Shown here piece after piece: positions 41,303-48,479 of a stretch of 64,000 nt of DNA. The DNA is from BAIKAL-G1 sp943370385 (GTDB taxonomy: Bacteria; Cyanobacteriota; Cyanobacteriia; PCC-6307; Cyanobiaceae). The stretch covers positions 1-64,000 of the forward strand of contig CALRQT020000011.1 of the NCBI GenBank assembly GCA_943370385.1. Reading direction: 5' to 3'. The notes under the pieces are model-generated. The model was not told the origin of the DNA and did no database searches. It saw only the letters and a list, made by a program, of their open reading frames with translations. The position numbers were made by a program, and so were the translations under genes. Positions within the stretch are counted from its first letter, which is position 1. Each line of letters opens with the position of its first letter.

Positions 41303-41346
41303 GCCTTCTAAGCAGCCGGCCGATGGTTCGAATCCATCAGCGCAGG
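41303..41346 (+). pseudogene. 3' half of a tRNA-Arg(TCT)-like gene
   Basis: The segment contains the anticodon loop CTTCTAA and stem half GCAGC, then GGCC and a complete T-arm GATGG-TTCGAAT-CCATC. The 5' half is missing: the bases before the loop (AACATAG) cannot pair with GCAGC. The T-stem differs from the intact tRNA (GTGTG/CACAC) by compensated changes, so this half came from a functional tRNA of different sequence, not from a simple duplication of the one at 39225. Confidence 0.65.
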
Positions 41347-41668
41347 TGACTAGGCACCGTAGGACCACTGGGTTAATTCTCGGCGCTGCTGCCATGACGA
41401 TGGACCATGGCCTGACTGAATCAACGAGTCAGGATATTTTGGACCCTAATGATAATGATTTAAGAAGATCAAGGATCTCTGTGAAGGCCCATTCCAGTCT
41501 GGTCTGTGCCTCAAAGGCAGTCGCCATTGTTCCTCTCATAAGGGGTATTTGGAAAGACACATGGGCCTGACTGCTAGCGTTTTGATGGGGCTTGCCTGGC
41601 CTTCCCGTTCGCAGAGTGTATCGATTTCGATAGGAGTGCTTGCATGATTAGGCGAGAAACGATGAACT
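41347..41668. other. Intergenic region, no gene seen
   Basis: 322 bases between the tRNA half-copy and the next minus-strand gene. I see no coding frame with support and no hairpin terminator. Confidence 0.4.
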
Positions 41669-42226
41669 CTAAGGCGCGCTGTTGTCGAGAGTGAGGCGGC
41701 ATCGCAACAACGCCAGGGCTTCATCGGGCAAGCCTAAAAAACGATCCAGCCAGCTATCGCCGGTTGGGGGCACCGTGGCGATCCCGACTAACAGGGCCTT
41801 GCCACCGGCCCCAATCCGTTCCCCCTGGGCGTGATGGCGCAGGCCCTGGGCCGTTTCCGTCTGCAAGCGTGTTTGCACGATTAAGGGGGGCGCTTGGTAG
41901 AGACCCGCCAGGGAAAAATAAAAGCGGGAGCGAAACTCCAGTTGCACCTCGCCACTGCTGGGGTGCCATTGGCCCCGGAGCTGCTCGGGCTGAATGGAGA
42001 TCGATAGGCCCGGCGGCAGGGGCAGGCCGAGAACGCGGGTATTGCGCCAGGAGAGGGTTGGGATGGGCAGCTGCTCTGGATCGAAGCCCACGGGCTGCCA
42101 GCCATGGGCATCGCTTTGGCCCAGGCTGGCGATGCCGCCGCCGCCACGGGCGTCGTAGGTAAATCGGGGATAGGCGCCGATGGCTAGGCCGCAGTGGGCT
42201 TCCGTCTGGAGATGCAGGGCCGTCAA
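41669..42226 (-). CDS. Conserved-looking protein of unknown function
   Basis: 185 residues from MTALHLQTEAHCGLAIGAYP. No signal peptide or membrane helix is apparent. The sequence is beta-rich (LEFRSRFYFSLAGLYQAPPL, GKALLVGIATVPPTGDSW) and ends GLPDEALALLRCRLTLD. It looks like a soluble lipid-binding or DUF1997-type fold, but I cannot assign a family. It is isolated: upstream is a 900-base AT-rich desert and downstream is the tRNA half-copy. Confidence 0.6.
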   Translation of the reverse strand: MTALHLQTEAHCGLAIGAYPRFTYDARGGGGIASLGQSDAHGWQPVGFDPEQLPIPTLSWRNTRVLGLPLPPGLSISIQPEQLRGQWHPSSGEVQLEFRSRFYFSLAGLYQAPPLIVQTRLQTETAQGLRHHAQGERIGAGGKALLVGIATVPPTGDSWLDRFLGLPDEALALLRCRLTLDNSAP

Positions 42227-43155
42227 CGCTCAATCGATCCAATTCCCTCATTTAACCTCAATGGAGGATCATCGACATGGGGCTCGGCAGTGCTGGACTC
42301 AGTCAGCAGCTGCCCTGGCTGCATTCTCTCCGCCTATTTTAAAAGATTGCTTTGCTATTGAGTAATAATCTGAGGGCAAAAAATCCTCTTGCCCTCAATT
42401 GATGAAGTGCGTTTTTGTCTGATCCGGCTTGATCAGCGGGTTTATGGGCATCCTCTTTTCAGCTAGACGGATCTCGATTTGAAATGTTATTGAGGATGGC
42501 ATCGGTTACCGCGATATGGCAAGTTGTCCTTTGTATTGGGGCTTGCGCTTCTTGGTTTTTGCCGCCTGTCTTTTGGTGAATTCTTGGCGTTTTCAGGGTG
42601 TTTCTGGGTTAGGCTTTTGCCGGCGATCGGAGTGGACTTGAGGGGAGTGATCTAATTTCTGTTGGGTTCACTGGGTTGGGTCTGAATGATAATGGCAGCT
42701 GTTAATGTGTTGAGGTGGATAGTCTTCTCGTTTAGCCACGTCTGTCTTTGCCAATGGGGCGATTGGGCTTCGGCCTAGGGGCTTGCTGTGATCAGGTTGG
42801 GCCGGATGAAACGCCAGCACCTGGCTGTTGCCCGGATGCAGGTTGACTTGCGGGGGCCCGTGCCGTCTCTTTTCGCCCAAATTTGATGCTGTGCGACTTG
42901 GCTTAAGCGGCGTTTGTTAAGTAATTGTTCACAATCCCGGCTGGAGTCGCCCGGCAGCTATCTGCTTGAGTCTGAATCGGTTATTATCTTAGGGCTCTTG
43001 GTTTTGAGGTTTGAAGCCATCTTCATAACTCCCTTCCTCGACCGCAATAGTCTTGTTCGGGTTTTGCTTGCCCCCTGGTATTTGCGTCGATCTGGTTTCC
43101 TAATGCCTGCTGCAAGGTTTCTTTCAGCTGCTTGATCTGCCCTTGGTTAGCTCTA
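42227..43155. other. AT-rich gene desert with one hairpin
   Basis: 929 bases with markedly lower GC than the flanks and no convincing coding frame on either strand. An inverted repeat TGAGGGCAA (42371-42379) / TTGCCCTCA (42389-42397) is present without a T run. No known ncRNA was recognised. It may be decayed genes, a regulatory region for the DUF928-cyclase pair, or foreign DNA. Confidence 0.5.
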
Positions 43156-43848
43156 ATGATTAATCCTCACGTAGTACGCCTTTCTTCGTTGTTCCGTTTC
43201 CGGACCTGCTTGAATCGGTGGCGAAGGCCCCATTGGCTATTGCTAATGGTTGGTTTCTTGGCCATCGGTTCCGAATCTTTAGCCCAGGTGAATTTGCGAG
43301 GTTCTTTCCCGGGGCGTCGGGTTGGCGGGGGTACCCGCGGGGAGTGCACAGCAAGGCTTGTCGCTAACTTAGTGCCTCCATCGAATGTTTTTGCGCCTGG
43401 ATCCACGGGTTTGATTGCGATCTTGCAAGGACCCAGCGCCAATCTTCATCCCCTTTCTATGTCCTTTAAGGCAGCCAATGCCTCTGGCGCGGTTGAACCC
43501 GCAACTAAGGCCCTGCTTAGCCGCGAGCTTGCGCCGACTCCAGTTGGCATCGTTCTTTTAAAGGCCCCACCTCTGAGTGGCAATACCCTATGGGAATCTA
43601 GCTATCGCTGTGAAGGCGGGAGTGGCGATGCCGATCCCCTTGGTTTCATTTCGGCTGGGGCGCCACCTTCCGTGAGTTTGTTGGTGAAAACTAGTGAGCC
43701 CGTTGATAAGGAAATGCAGCTCAAGCTTTCGCAGCTCAACAAGCATTGCGGTGGCACCATGGCGAAGCAGCAGATTGCCAAGGATTTTGGTATTGACGAG
43801 CTTCTTAGTAGCGATTGGCCCGACTTGATTCCTGTTCGTTGTTTATGA
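43156..43848 (+). CDS. DUF928-type exported protein
   Basis: 230 residues from MINPHVVRLSSLFRFRTCLN. A basic N-terminus and hydrophobic LLLMVGFLAIGSESLAQ form an export signal. Immediately after is GSFPGRRVGGGTRGECTARL, matching the start of DUF928 proteins (P-G-R-R-x-x-G-G-T-R-G-x-C). Three further Cys occur (RCEG, HCGG, RCL). The final ATGA overlap at 43845-43848 couples it to a CHASE2-cyclase gene; DUF928 and CHASE2 genes are frequent cyanobacterial neighbours. Role unknown, presumably periplasmic. Confidence 0.75.
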   Translation: MINPHVVRLSSLFRFRTCLNRWRRPHWLLLMVGFLAIGSESLAQVNLRGSFPGRRVGGGTRGECTARLVANLVPPSNVFAPGSTGLIAILQGPSANLHPLSMSFKAANASGAVEPATKALLSRELAPTPVGIVLLKAPPLSGNTLWESSYRCEGGSGDADPLGFISAGAPPSVSLLVKTSEPVDKEMQLKLSQLNKHCGGTMAKQQIAKDFGIDELLSSDWPDLIPVRCL

Positions 43849-45758
43849 CAATTTCCTTTCGCAAGTTTAGTTTAAACCTCAGGGCGAAACGATTGTCTTG
43901 GCGTAGGATTGCGCGGGCGATAGTGCCATACGGCATCAGTCTTGGCTGTCTTGCCGCCCTGCAAGGGTCCGGACTTGGAGAAGCCGCTAACCTGCTCATT
44001 TACGATACAGCCGTATCGATTCGCCCAGCTCCGTCTGGCGCCAAGACCCCGATTCGAATTATCGGTCTGACGGAAAGCGATATTCAACGTTTCGGTTGGC
44101 CCCTTAATGATGGGTTGATGGCCAAGGCCGTCGATCGTTTGTTGGCCCAAGGGGTGCTTGCCATTGGCATTGACTTCTATCGGGATCGGGGCGTTGAGCC
44201 TGGAGTGCAAGAACTCCGCGCCCTCATTCAGCGCCATCCCCGAATTATCACGATTTTCAATGCTGGCGAATCGATTTCCAGTCCGCCTGGAACCCCGTTG
44301 CGACAACAATCGTTCAATGATTTAGTTGTTGATGACGATGGTGTGATTCGACGTGATTTGGTGCACGTTGAGGGTCAGCCGACCCAAACCATGGCCTTGC
44401 CCCTGCGCTTATTTGAGCTCACACAAGGCAACCATGACTTGCGCGACAAATTTAATAAGCCACCCTTGGATGGTTTTTGGTTGCATGGCGATTCGGGTGG
44501 TTATCGTCAGCAAGATGCTGCTGGTTTGCAGCGCATGTTGTCTTTTTATCAGCCCAATAGTTTCCCAAGTTGGAGTTTTGCGAGCTTGTTGGATGGGGCG
44601 ATACCCGCCAGCCAATTCAAGGGATCGATCGTGTTGATCGGCAGTCGGGCCGCCTCCCTTCGCGATAATTTTCATACACCCTTCACCCGTTTCAGTCGTC
44701 AGGCCAACCTGGCGACGATGGATGGGGTTGAAGTCCACGCCCACCGTCTTGCCGCTTTGCTGGATCTCCAGGGCGGCGGCCGGTTCCAAATGGTGTCCTG
44801 GCCAGCCTGGGCGGGATACTCCTTACTTGGGGCGGCCCTTTTGATTGGGGTTGTGATTGGGGAGAGACCCAAATCTCTGATCACCAGTGCCCTCGTCCTG
44901 GTTGTTGCTGAGGCGGGCTTACTGCTTGGTTCGGGGGGGCTATTGCTAGCTGGGCAATGGGTTGGGATCAGCCTGCCGATGGCCGGCTTGGCCCTGATGA
45001 CGATGACGAGCTGGATTCGCCGGGCGACAGCCAGTCAGGAGCAACGCCGCCAGTTTGAACGCCTGTTGGGCCAAACCACGTCGCCAGCGGTCGCCGCTGA
45101 GCTTTGGAACCAGCGCGAAACCTTGCTCACGAATGGTCGTTTCCCTGGTCGGGAATTGCCCCTCACGATGATGCTTGCAGACACGGTGCGTTTCAGTTCC
45201 GTGGGTGAGTGGATGGCACCTGCGGAGCTGCTTGATTGGATTAATATTGGCATGGAAAAATTCGTTGAAATTATTAATCGTCATGGTGGCATGGTTAATA
45301 AGTTCACGGGTGATGGTTTTCTGGCCGTGTTTGGGGCTCCCCTTTCCGTCGACGCCTGTGCCAATGCTGAGGCTGCCGTCGCTGCTGCTAGGGAGATTCA
45401 ACTGGCAATCACCGACTTGTTGGTCGAGCTCAAGGGTCGGGACCTGCCACCCATTCGTTTACGCATCGGAATCTGCAGTGGCCCTGTGATCACCGGTTCG
45501 ATGGGGGGGAGTTCGCGGATGGAGTATGCGGTGATTGGTGATGCTGTCAATATCAGTGCCCGCCTTGAATCCCTCCTTAAGGAGCGTATGACAAACGATT
45601 GTCGCGTCTTGCTTGCATCCGAAACGAAGGATTTGCTTGTAGAAGGGCGTTGGCGCTTTGCTGATTGGGGCCCCCAGTTGGTTAAGGGACGGGAGCAGCC
45701 GGTTGAGGTCTATGAATTGGAAGGTGCTATGGATGGCCCCCCTAGCCAAGCTCCTTAG
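43845..45758 (+). CDS. CHASE2-domain class III adenylate cyclase
   Basis: 637 residues from the ATG overlapping the previous stop. After an N-terminal membrane helix comes a periplasmic CHASE2 domain (PIRIIGLTESDIQRFGWPLN, LAIGIDFYRD, NSFPSWSFASLLDGAIPA, LIGSRAASLRDNFHTPF). Three helices follow (WAGYSLLGAALLIGVVIG onward), then a class III cyclase catalytic domain: metal Asp in MLADTVRFSS, NKFTGDGFLAVFGAP with substrate Lys and second metal Asp, and GDAVNISARLE with the adenine-specifying Asp. It should make cAMP in response to an external signal, possibly with its DUF928 neighbour. Confidence 0.92.
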   Translation: MTISFRKFSLNLRAKRLSWRRIARAIVPYGISLGCLAALQGSGLGEAANLLIYDTAVSIRPAPSGAKTPIRIIGLTESDIQRFGWPLNDGLMAKAVDRLLAQGVLAIGIDFYRDRGVEPGVQELRALIQRHPRIITIFNAGESISSPPGTPLRQQSFNDLVVDDDGVIRRDLVHVEGQPTQTMALPLRLFELTQGNHDLRDKFNKPPLDGFWLHGDSGGYRQQDAAGLQRMLSFYQPNSFPSWSFASLLDGAIPASQFKGSIVLIGSRAASLRDNFHTPFTRFSRQANLATMDGVEVHAHRLAALLDLQGGGRFQMVSWPAWAGYSLLGAALLIGVVIGERPKSLITSALVLVVAEAGLLLGSGGLLLAGQWVGISLPMAGLALMTMTSWIRRATASQEQRRQFERLLGQTTSPAVAAELWNQRETLLTNGRFPGRELPLTMMLADTVRFSSVGEWMAPAELLDWINIGMEKFVEIINRHGGMVNKFTGDGFLAVFGAPLSVDACANAEAAVAAAREIQLAITDLLVELKGRDLPPIRLRIGICSGPVITGSMGGSSRMEYAVIGDAVNISARLESLLKERMTNDCRVLLASETKDLLVEGRWRFADWGPQLVKGREQPVEVYELEGAMDGPPSQAP

Positions 45759-45937
45759 CCGCCACGATCATCCTGTTTGTTTGTGTTGATCGGGTTGTTG
45801 TCTGGGGTTCTTGTTTGGATCAATTGGTGGCCAGGCCTTCCGGTTAGATCATGGATTTTTGGGGGAGGTGGTTGGAGTTCGTGGAGTCATTGTGACGCCC
45901 TACGCTGGCATCTTCTTGATGGTGGCATGATGGTCTG

Positions 45938-46720
45938 ATGCTTGCGTTGGGCGGAATGGCTTTATTGGGTCGACCGTTGTTTCGTAGGCTTAGCCAACTG
46001 GGGCCCGTTCCCCTGGTGCTAGTTGCGGGCCTGGCCTCGGCCCAGCCGATCCCGACGGGGCATGGGATGCACCATGGCGGTGCCGCCCCCTCCACCCCTG
46101 CGGTGAACGGTAGCCCTACCACTCTTGGTGTAGATCCGGGTCTCCATGCAGCCCATGACCATGGCCATGACCTGGGGCCCGCTGGCGACACCTACGACCT
46201 GCGTTTCATCGATGGCATGGTGCAACACCACACCGGTGCCCTGCGCATGGCCGAATTCGTCTTTGACATCGGCTCCCCGGGCGTGGGTGCCCTGGCGGCG
46301 TCGATCTGGAGCGATCAGGCCCAGGAGATCAAGGCCATGGGGCAATGGCGCAAGGCCTGGTATCCCGAGGCACCGGTGTATCCCGTGGCCTATTTGCCCG
46401 GCGGAGACCCTAATTCGATCGCGGGCCTCCAGCCCATGACCGCTGAGCAAATCGCGTCCATGCGCATGCTTAATAGTCTGCCAACCAAGGCCAACCGGGT
46501 GACCTGGTTCCTGGAGGGCATGCTCCACCACCATGGCAGCGCCTTGGCCATGGCCCAGGATGCCCTGCGTAAAAGCCGTAACCCCACAATCGTGCGACTG
46601 GCCCGCTCGATTATCACGGCCCAGCGCCAGGAAATCGTGCGCCTGCGTCAGATGTTGCAGCATGATGGCCTAACGAAGCCTGAGTATTTTCAATATGATC
46701 GGCTATTCTTATTCCCTTGA
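45938..46720 (+). CDS. DUF305 metal-binding ferritin-like protein
   Basis: 260 residues. A basic N-terminus and hydrophobic VPLVLVAGLASAQ form a signal peptide. A His-rich linker (GHGMHHGG, AAHDHGHD) leads to two DUF305 motifs: FIDGMVQHHTGALRMAEF and FLEGMLHHHGSALAMAQD. DUF305 proteins are four-helix bundles that bind copper or other metals through these H-H and M residues. It is probably periplasmic. It is separated from the cyclase by 180 bases with its own likely promoter. Confidence 0.85.
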   Translation: MLALGGMALLGRPLFRRLSQLGPVPLVLVAGLASAQPIPTGHGMHHGGAAPSTPAVNGSPTTLGVDPGLHAAHDHGHDLGPAGDTYDLRFIDGMVQHHTGALRMAEFVFDIGSPGVGALAASIWSDQAQEIKAMGQWRKAWYPEAPVYPVAYLPGGDPNSIAGLQPMTAEQIASMRMLNSLPTKANRVTWFLEGMLHHHGSALAMAQDALRKSRNPTIVRLARSIITAQRQEIVRLRQMLQHDGLTKPEYFQYDRLFLFP

Positions 46721-46791
46721 TTTCTGAATTCTAAGTGTTGTCATGGCCGCCCGCCTGATTCTTTTCAAGCGGCCAGCCCAGCGCTAGTGAC

Positions 46792-47355
46792 CTAGGCCGG
46801 TAATAGCTCCGCGGCGGAGAGATCGGGCCGGCGCACCAGGGCAAACAGGGTGCCGGCATTGCCTCGGCAGATGCGTAGCTCCTGATCGAGCACGGTGATA
46901 TCCAGCCAGGCGGGAAAACTTTGGCGCACGGCGGCGAGCAGTTCCAGCCGGTTGCCCCCCCATCGCGGCCCGATCCAGCCGCCCCGTTGGAACTGCACCG
47001 ACACCCGTTGGGGCGGGCAGACCTCTAGGGCCGCCACCACGCTGATCGCCGCGATCGAGCCGAGGGGGCCCTTGAGCCGCAGCAGGTTCATGCCCAGGCC
47101 CCGGTTCGGATCAAGCACCTGCAGGTTCTCCAGCCAGGGGGCTTCCCGCAGCCAGGGCTGGCGGCTGGAGCTCCAGCGCAGCTCCCACACCCCCGCCAGC
47201 AGCGCCCCGTCCCGCCCCAAATCGGCGGGCTGCTCCCGTTCGAGTTGCTCCACCAGGTCCCGGGTGGCCGAGTCCGCCCCGGTGGATGGCCGGGCTAGGG
47301 GGCCGGCGCTGGGTGCCTGCAGGGCCTCGAGTAGGCGTTGGCGAGGGTTGCTCAC
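46792..47355 (-). CDS. PAP/fibrillin family protein
   Basis: 187 residues from a GTG (MSNPRQRLLEALQAPSAGPL). The plastid-lipid-associated pattern is seen: ADLGRDGALLAGVWELRWSS, LQVLDPNRGLGMNLLRLKGP and RQSFPAWLDITVLDQELRIC-type segments, ending GNAGTLFALVRR. Cyanobacterial fibrillins associate with thylakoids and stress responses. It lies four bases downstream of hli on the same strand, so the two are probably cotranscribed. Confidence 0.82.
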   Translation of the reverse strand: MSNPRQRLLEALQAPSAGPLARPSTGADSATRDLVEQLEREQPADLGRDGALLAGVWELRWSSSRQPWLREAPWLENLQVLDPNRGLGMNLLRLKGPLGSIAAISVVAALEVCPPQRVSVQFQRGGWIGPRWGGNRLELLAAVRQSFPAWLDITVLDQELRICRGNAGTLFALVRRPDLSAAELLPA

Positions 47356-47359
47356 CCCG

Positions 47360-47584
47360 TTACCAGGAGGGGTTGAGCAGCCAGGCCAGCCCCAGGCCCA
47401 GCTGGCCCACAATGCCCTTGCCAGTTAGCCATTCGCCCAGCAGGGCGGCGCTGAAGCCCACCATGGCGGCGCGGCCATTGAGCTGCTCCACCCCGGCCAG
47501 GGCGCTGACGTTCCAGGGCCTGGCGGTGGTGAGGCTTTCGCCGAACTTCTCCACGGGTTCGTACTGGTAAGCGTCGTTGGCCAC
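47360..47584 (-). CDS. hli: High-light-inducible chlorophyll-binding protein
   Basis: 74 residues with a single Cab-type helix: VSALAGVEQLNGRAAMVGFS followed by AALLGEWLTGKGIVGQLGL. The E-x-x-N-G-R-x-A-M-x-G-F chlorophyll-binding motif is complete. Hli/SCP proteins protect photosystem II assembly and quench excess energy. It sits upstream of the fibrillin gene and divergently from hoxE; the 154 bases between contain the promoters of both. Confidence 0.93.
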   Translation of the reverse strand: MANDAYQYEPVEKFGESLTTARPWNVSALAGVEQLNGRAAMVGFSAALLGEWLTGKGIVGQLGLGLAWLLNPSW

Positions 47585-47738
47585 GGCTCTTGATGGGGAT
47601 CAGGACGCCGAGCCTATGGCGCTTGGCCGGGTTGCTGCGGGTGGACAGCCCTGGGCGGCGCAGCCCCCTAGCGCCATTGACGCCCTGCTGGCGCCGCGCC
47701 TGGCCCTGGGCTCGAAAGGGGCCCGCTAGCCCTGGGGT

Positions 47739-48479
47739 GTGGCTTCTCTGGAGCAGATGGGGACGGGCGAGATGGCCAGCGCAGAGCCAGTCCCCCCCCG
47801 GCCCCTGGCCAAGGCTGGGCCCGGGCCGGTGGGCGCCGATCCGCGCATCAGCCAACTGGTCGCCGACCAGCAGCACCGACCGGAGGGCCTGATCGAGGTG
47901 CTGCACCGGCTGCAGGCCCTCGACGGCTACCTGGCCAAGGCGAGCCTCCGGCAAGTGGCCGAGGAGCTGGGCCTGCCCCTGAGCCGGGTCTACGGGGTGG
48001 CGAGTTTTTATCACCTGTTTCGCCTGGAGCCGCCCCAGGGCCACCGCTGTGCCGTCTGCCTGGGGAGCGCCTGTTTTGTGCTGGGAGCCTCCCGCCTGGC
48101 CGCCCGGCTGGAGCAGCGTCTGGGGTTACGCCTTGAGCCCCCCGCGGGGTCGGCCAATGGACCCCCTGTCGGCCCAGGCCAGGCCAGGGCCAGCCGGGTG
48201 GGCCAGCTGGCGCAAGGCCCAGGTTCCCCTCCCCTTGGGCCCGCCCGGCACCCGGGGGGATGGAGCCTGGAGCCGGTGAGTTGCCTGGGGGCCTGCGGCC
48301 AGGCGCCGCTGCTGGTGGTGGATGGCGCCTTGGCCCTGCGCTTGCCGATCGGCTACCCCGCTGCCCTGGAGGCCCGGCTCGATCGTTTGGGGTTGCCCCG
48401 CTCGCCTGGTCCCCAGGCCCCTGGGGCGAAGCAGCCAGGGGCATGGGGGCCCGAGCTGGTGCTGGCCGGGGAGCGCTGA
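47739..48479 (+). CDS. hoxE: Bidirectional hydrogenase diaphorase subunit HoxE
   Basis: Up to 246 residues; GTG 47739, ATG 47757 or ATG 47772 may be the start. Thioredoxin-like [2Fe-2S] protein related to NuoE: LRQVAEELGLPLSRVYGVAS, FYHLFRLEPPQGHRCAVC, LGSACF (first Cys pair) and SCLGACGQAPLLVVDG (second pair). HoxE links the HoxFU diaphorase to the electron acceptor. Between the Cys pairs is a Pro/Gly-rich insert of about 40 residues not seen in typical HoxE (about 160-170 residues). It overlaps hoxF by one base. Confidence 0.92.
   Translation: MASLEQMGTGEMASAEPVPPRPLAKAGPGPVGADPRISQLVADQQHRPEGLIEVLHRLQALDGYLAKASLRQVAEELGLPLSRVYGVASFYHLFRLEPPQGHRCAVCLGSACFVLGASRLAARLEQRLGLRLEPPAGSANGPPVGPGQARASRVGQLAQGPGSPPLGPARHPGGWSLEPVSCLGACGQAPLLVVDGALALRLPIGYPAALEARLDRLGLPRSPGPQAPGAKQPGAWGPELVLAGER

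Larger units (their letters stand above)
39225..41346. mobile_element. Possible integrated segment between tRNA-Arg and a tRNA 3'-half copy
   Basis: The anticodon-loop-to-3'-end portion of tRNA-Arg (39255-39298) is repeated in the same orientation at 41303-41346, 2,048 bases downstream. The first 17 bases are identical and the T-loop core TTCGAATC is shared. Such a direct repeat of a tRNA 3' half is the usual footprint of tRNA-targeting integration. The interval holds a desaturase, a 33-codon membrane peptide frame and otherwise unassigned DNA; no integrase is present, so it may be a decayed or non-autonomous element. Confidence 0.45.

Noticed and set aside
42371..42397. Hairpin TGAGGGCAA/TTGCCCTCA considered as a terminator
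   Set aside because: There is no T run on either strand and no gene ends nearby.
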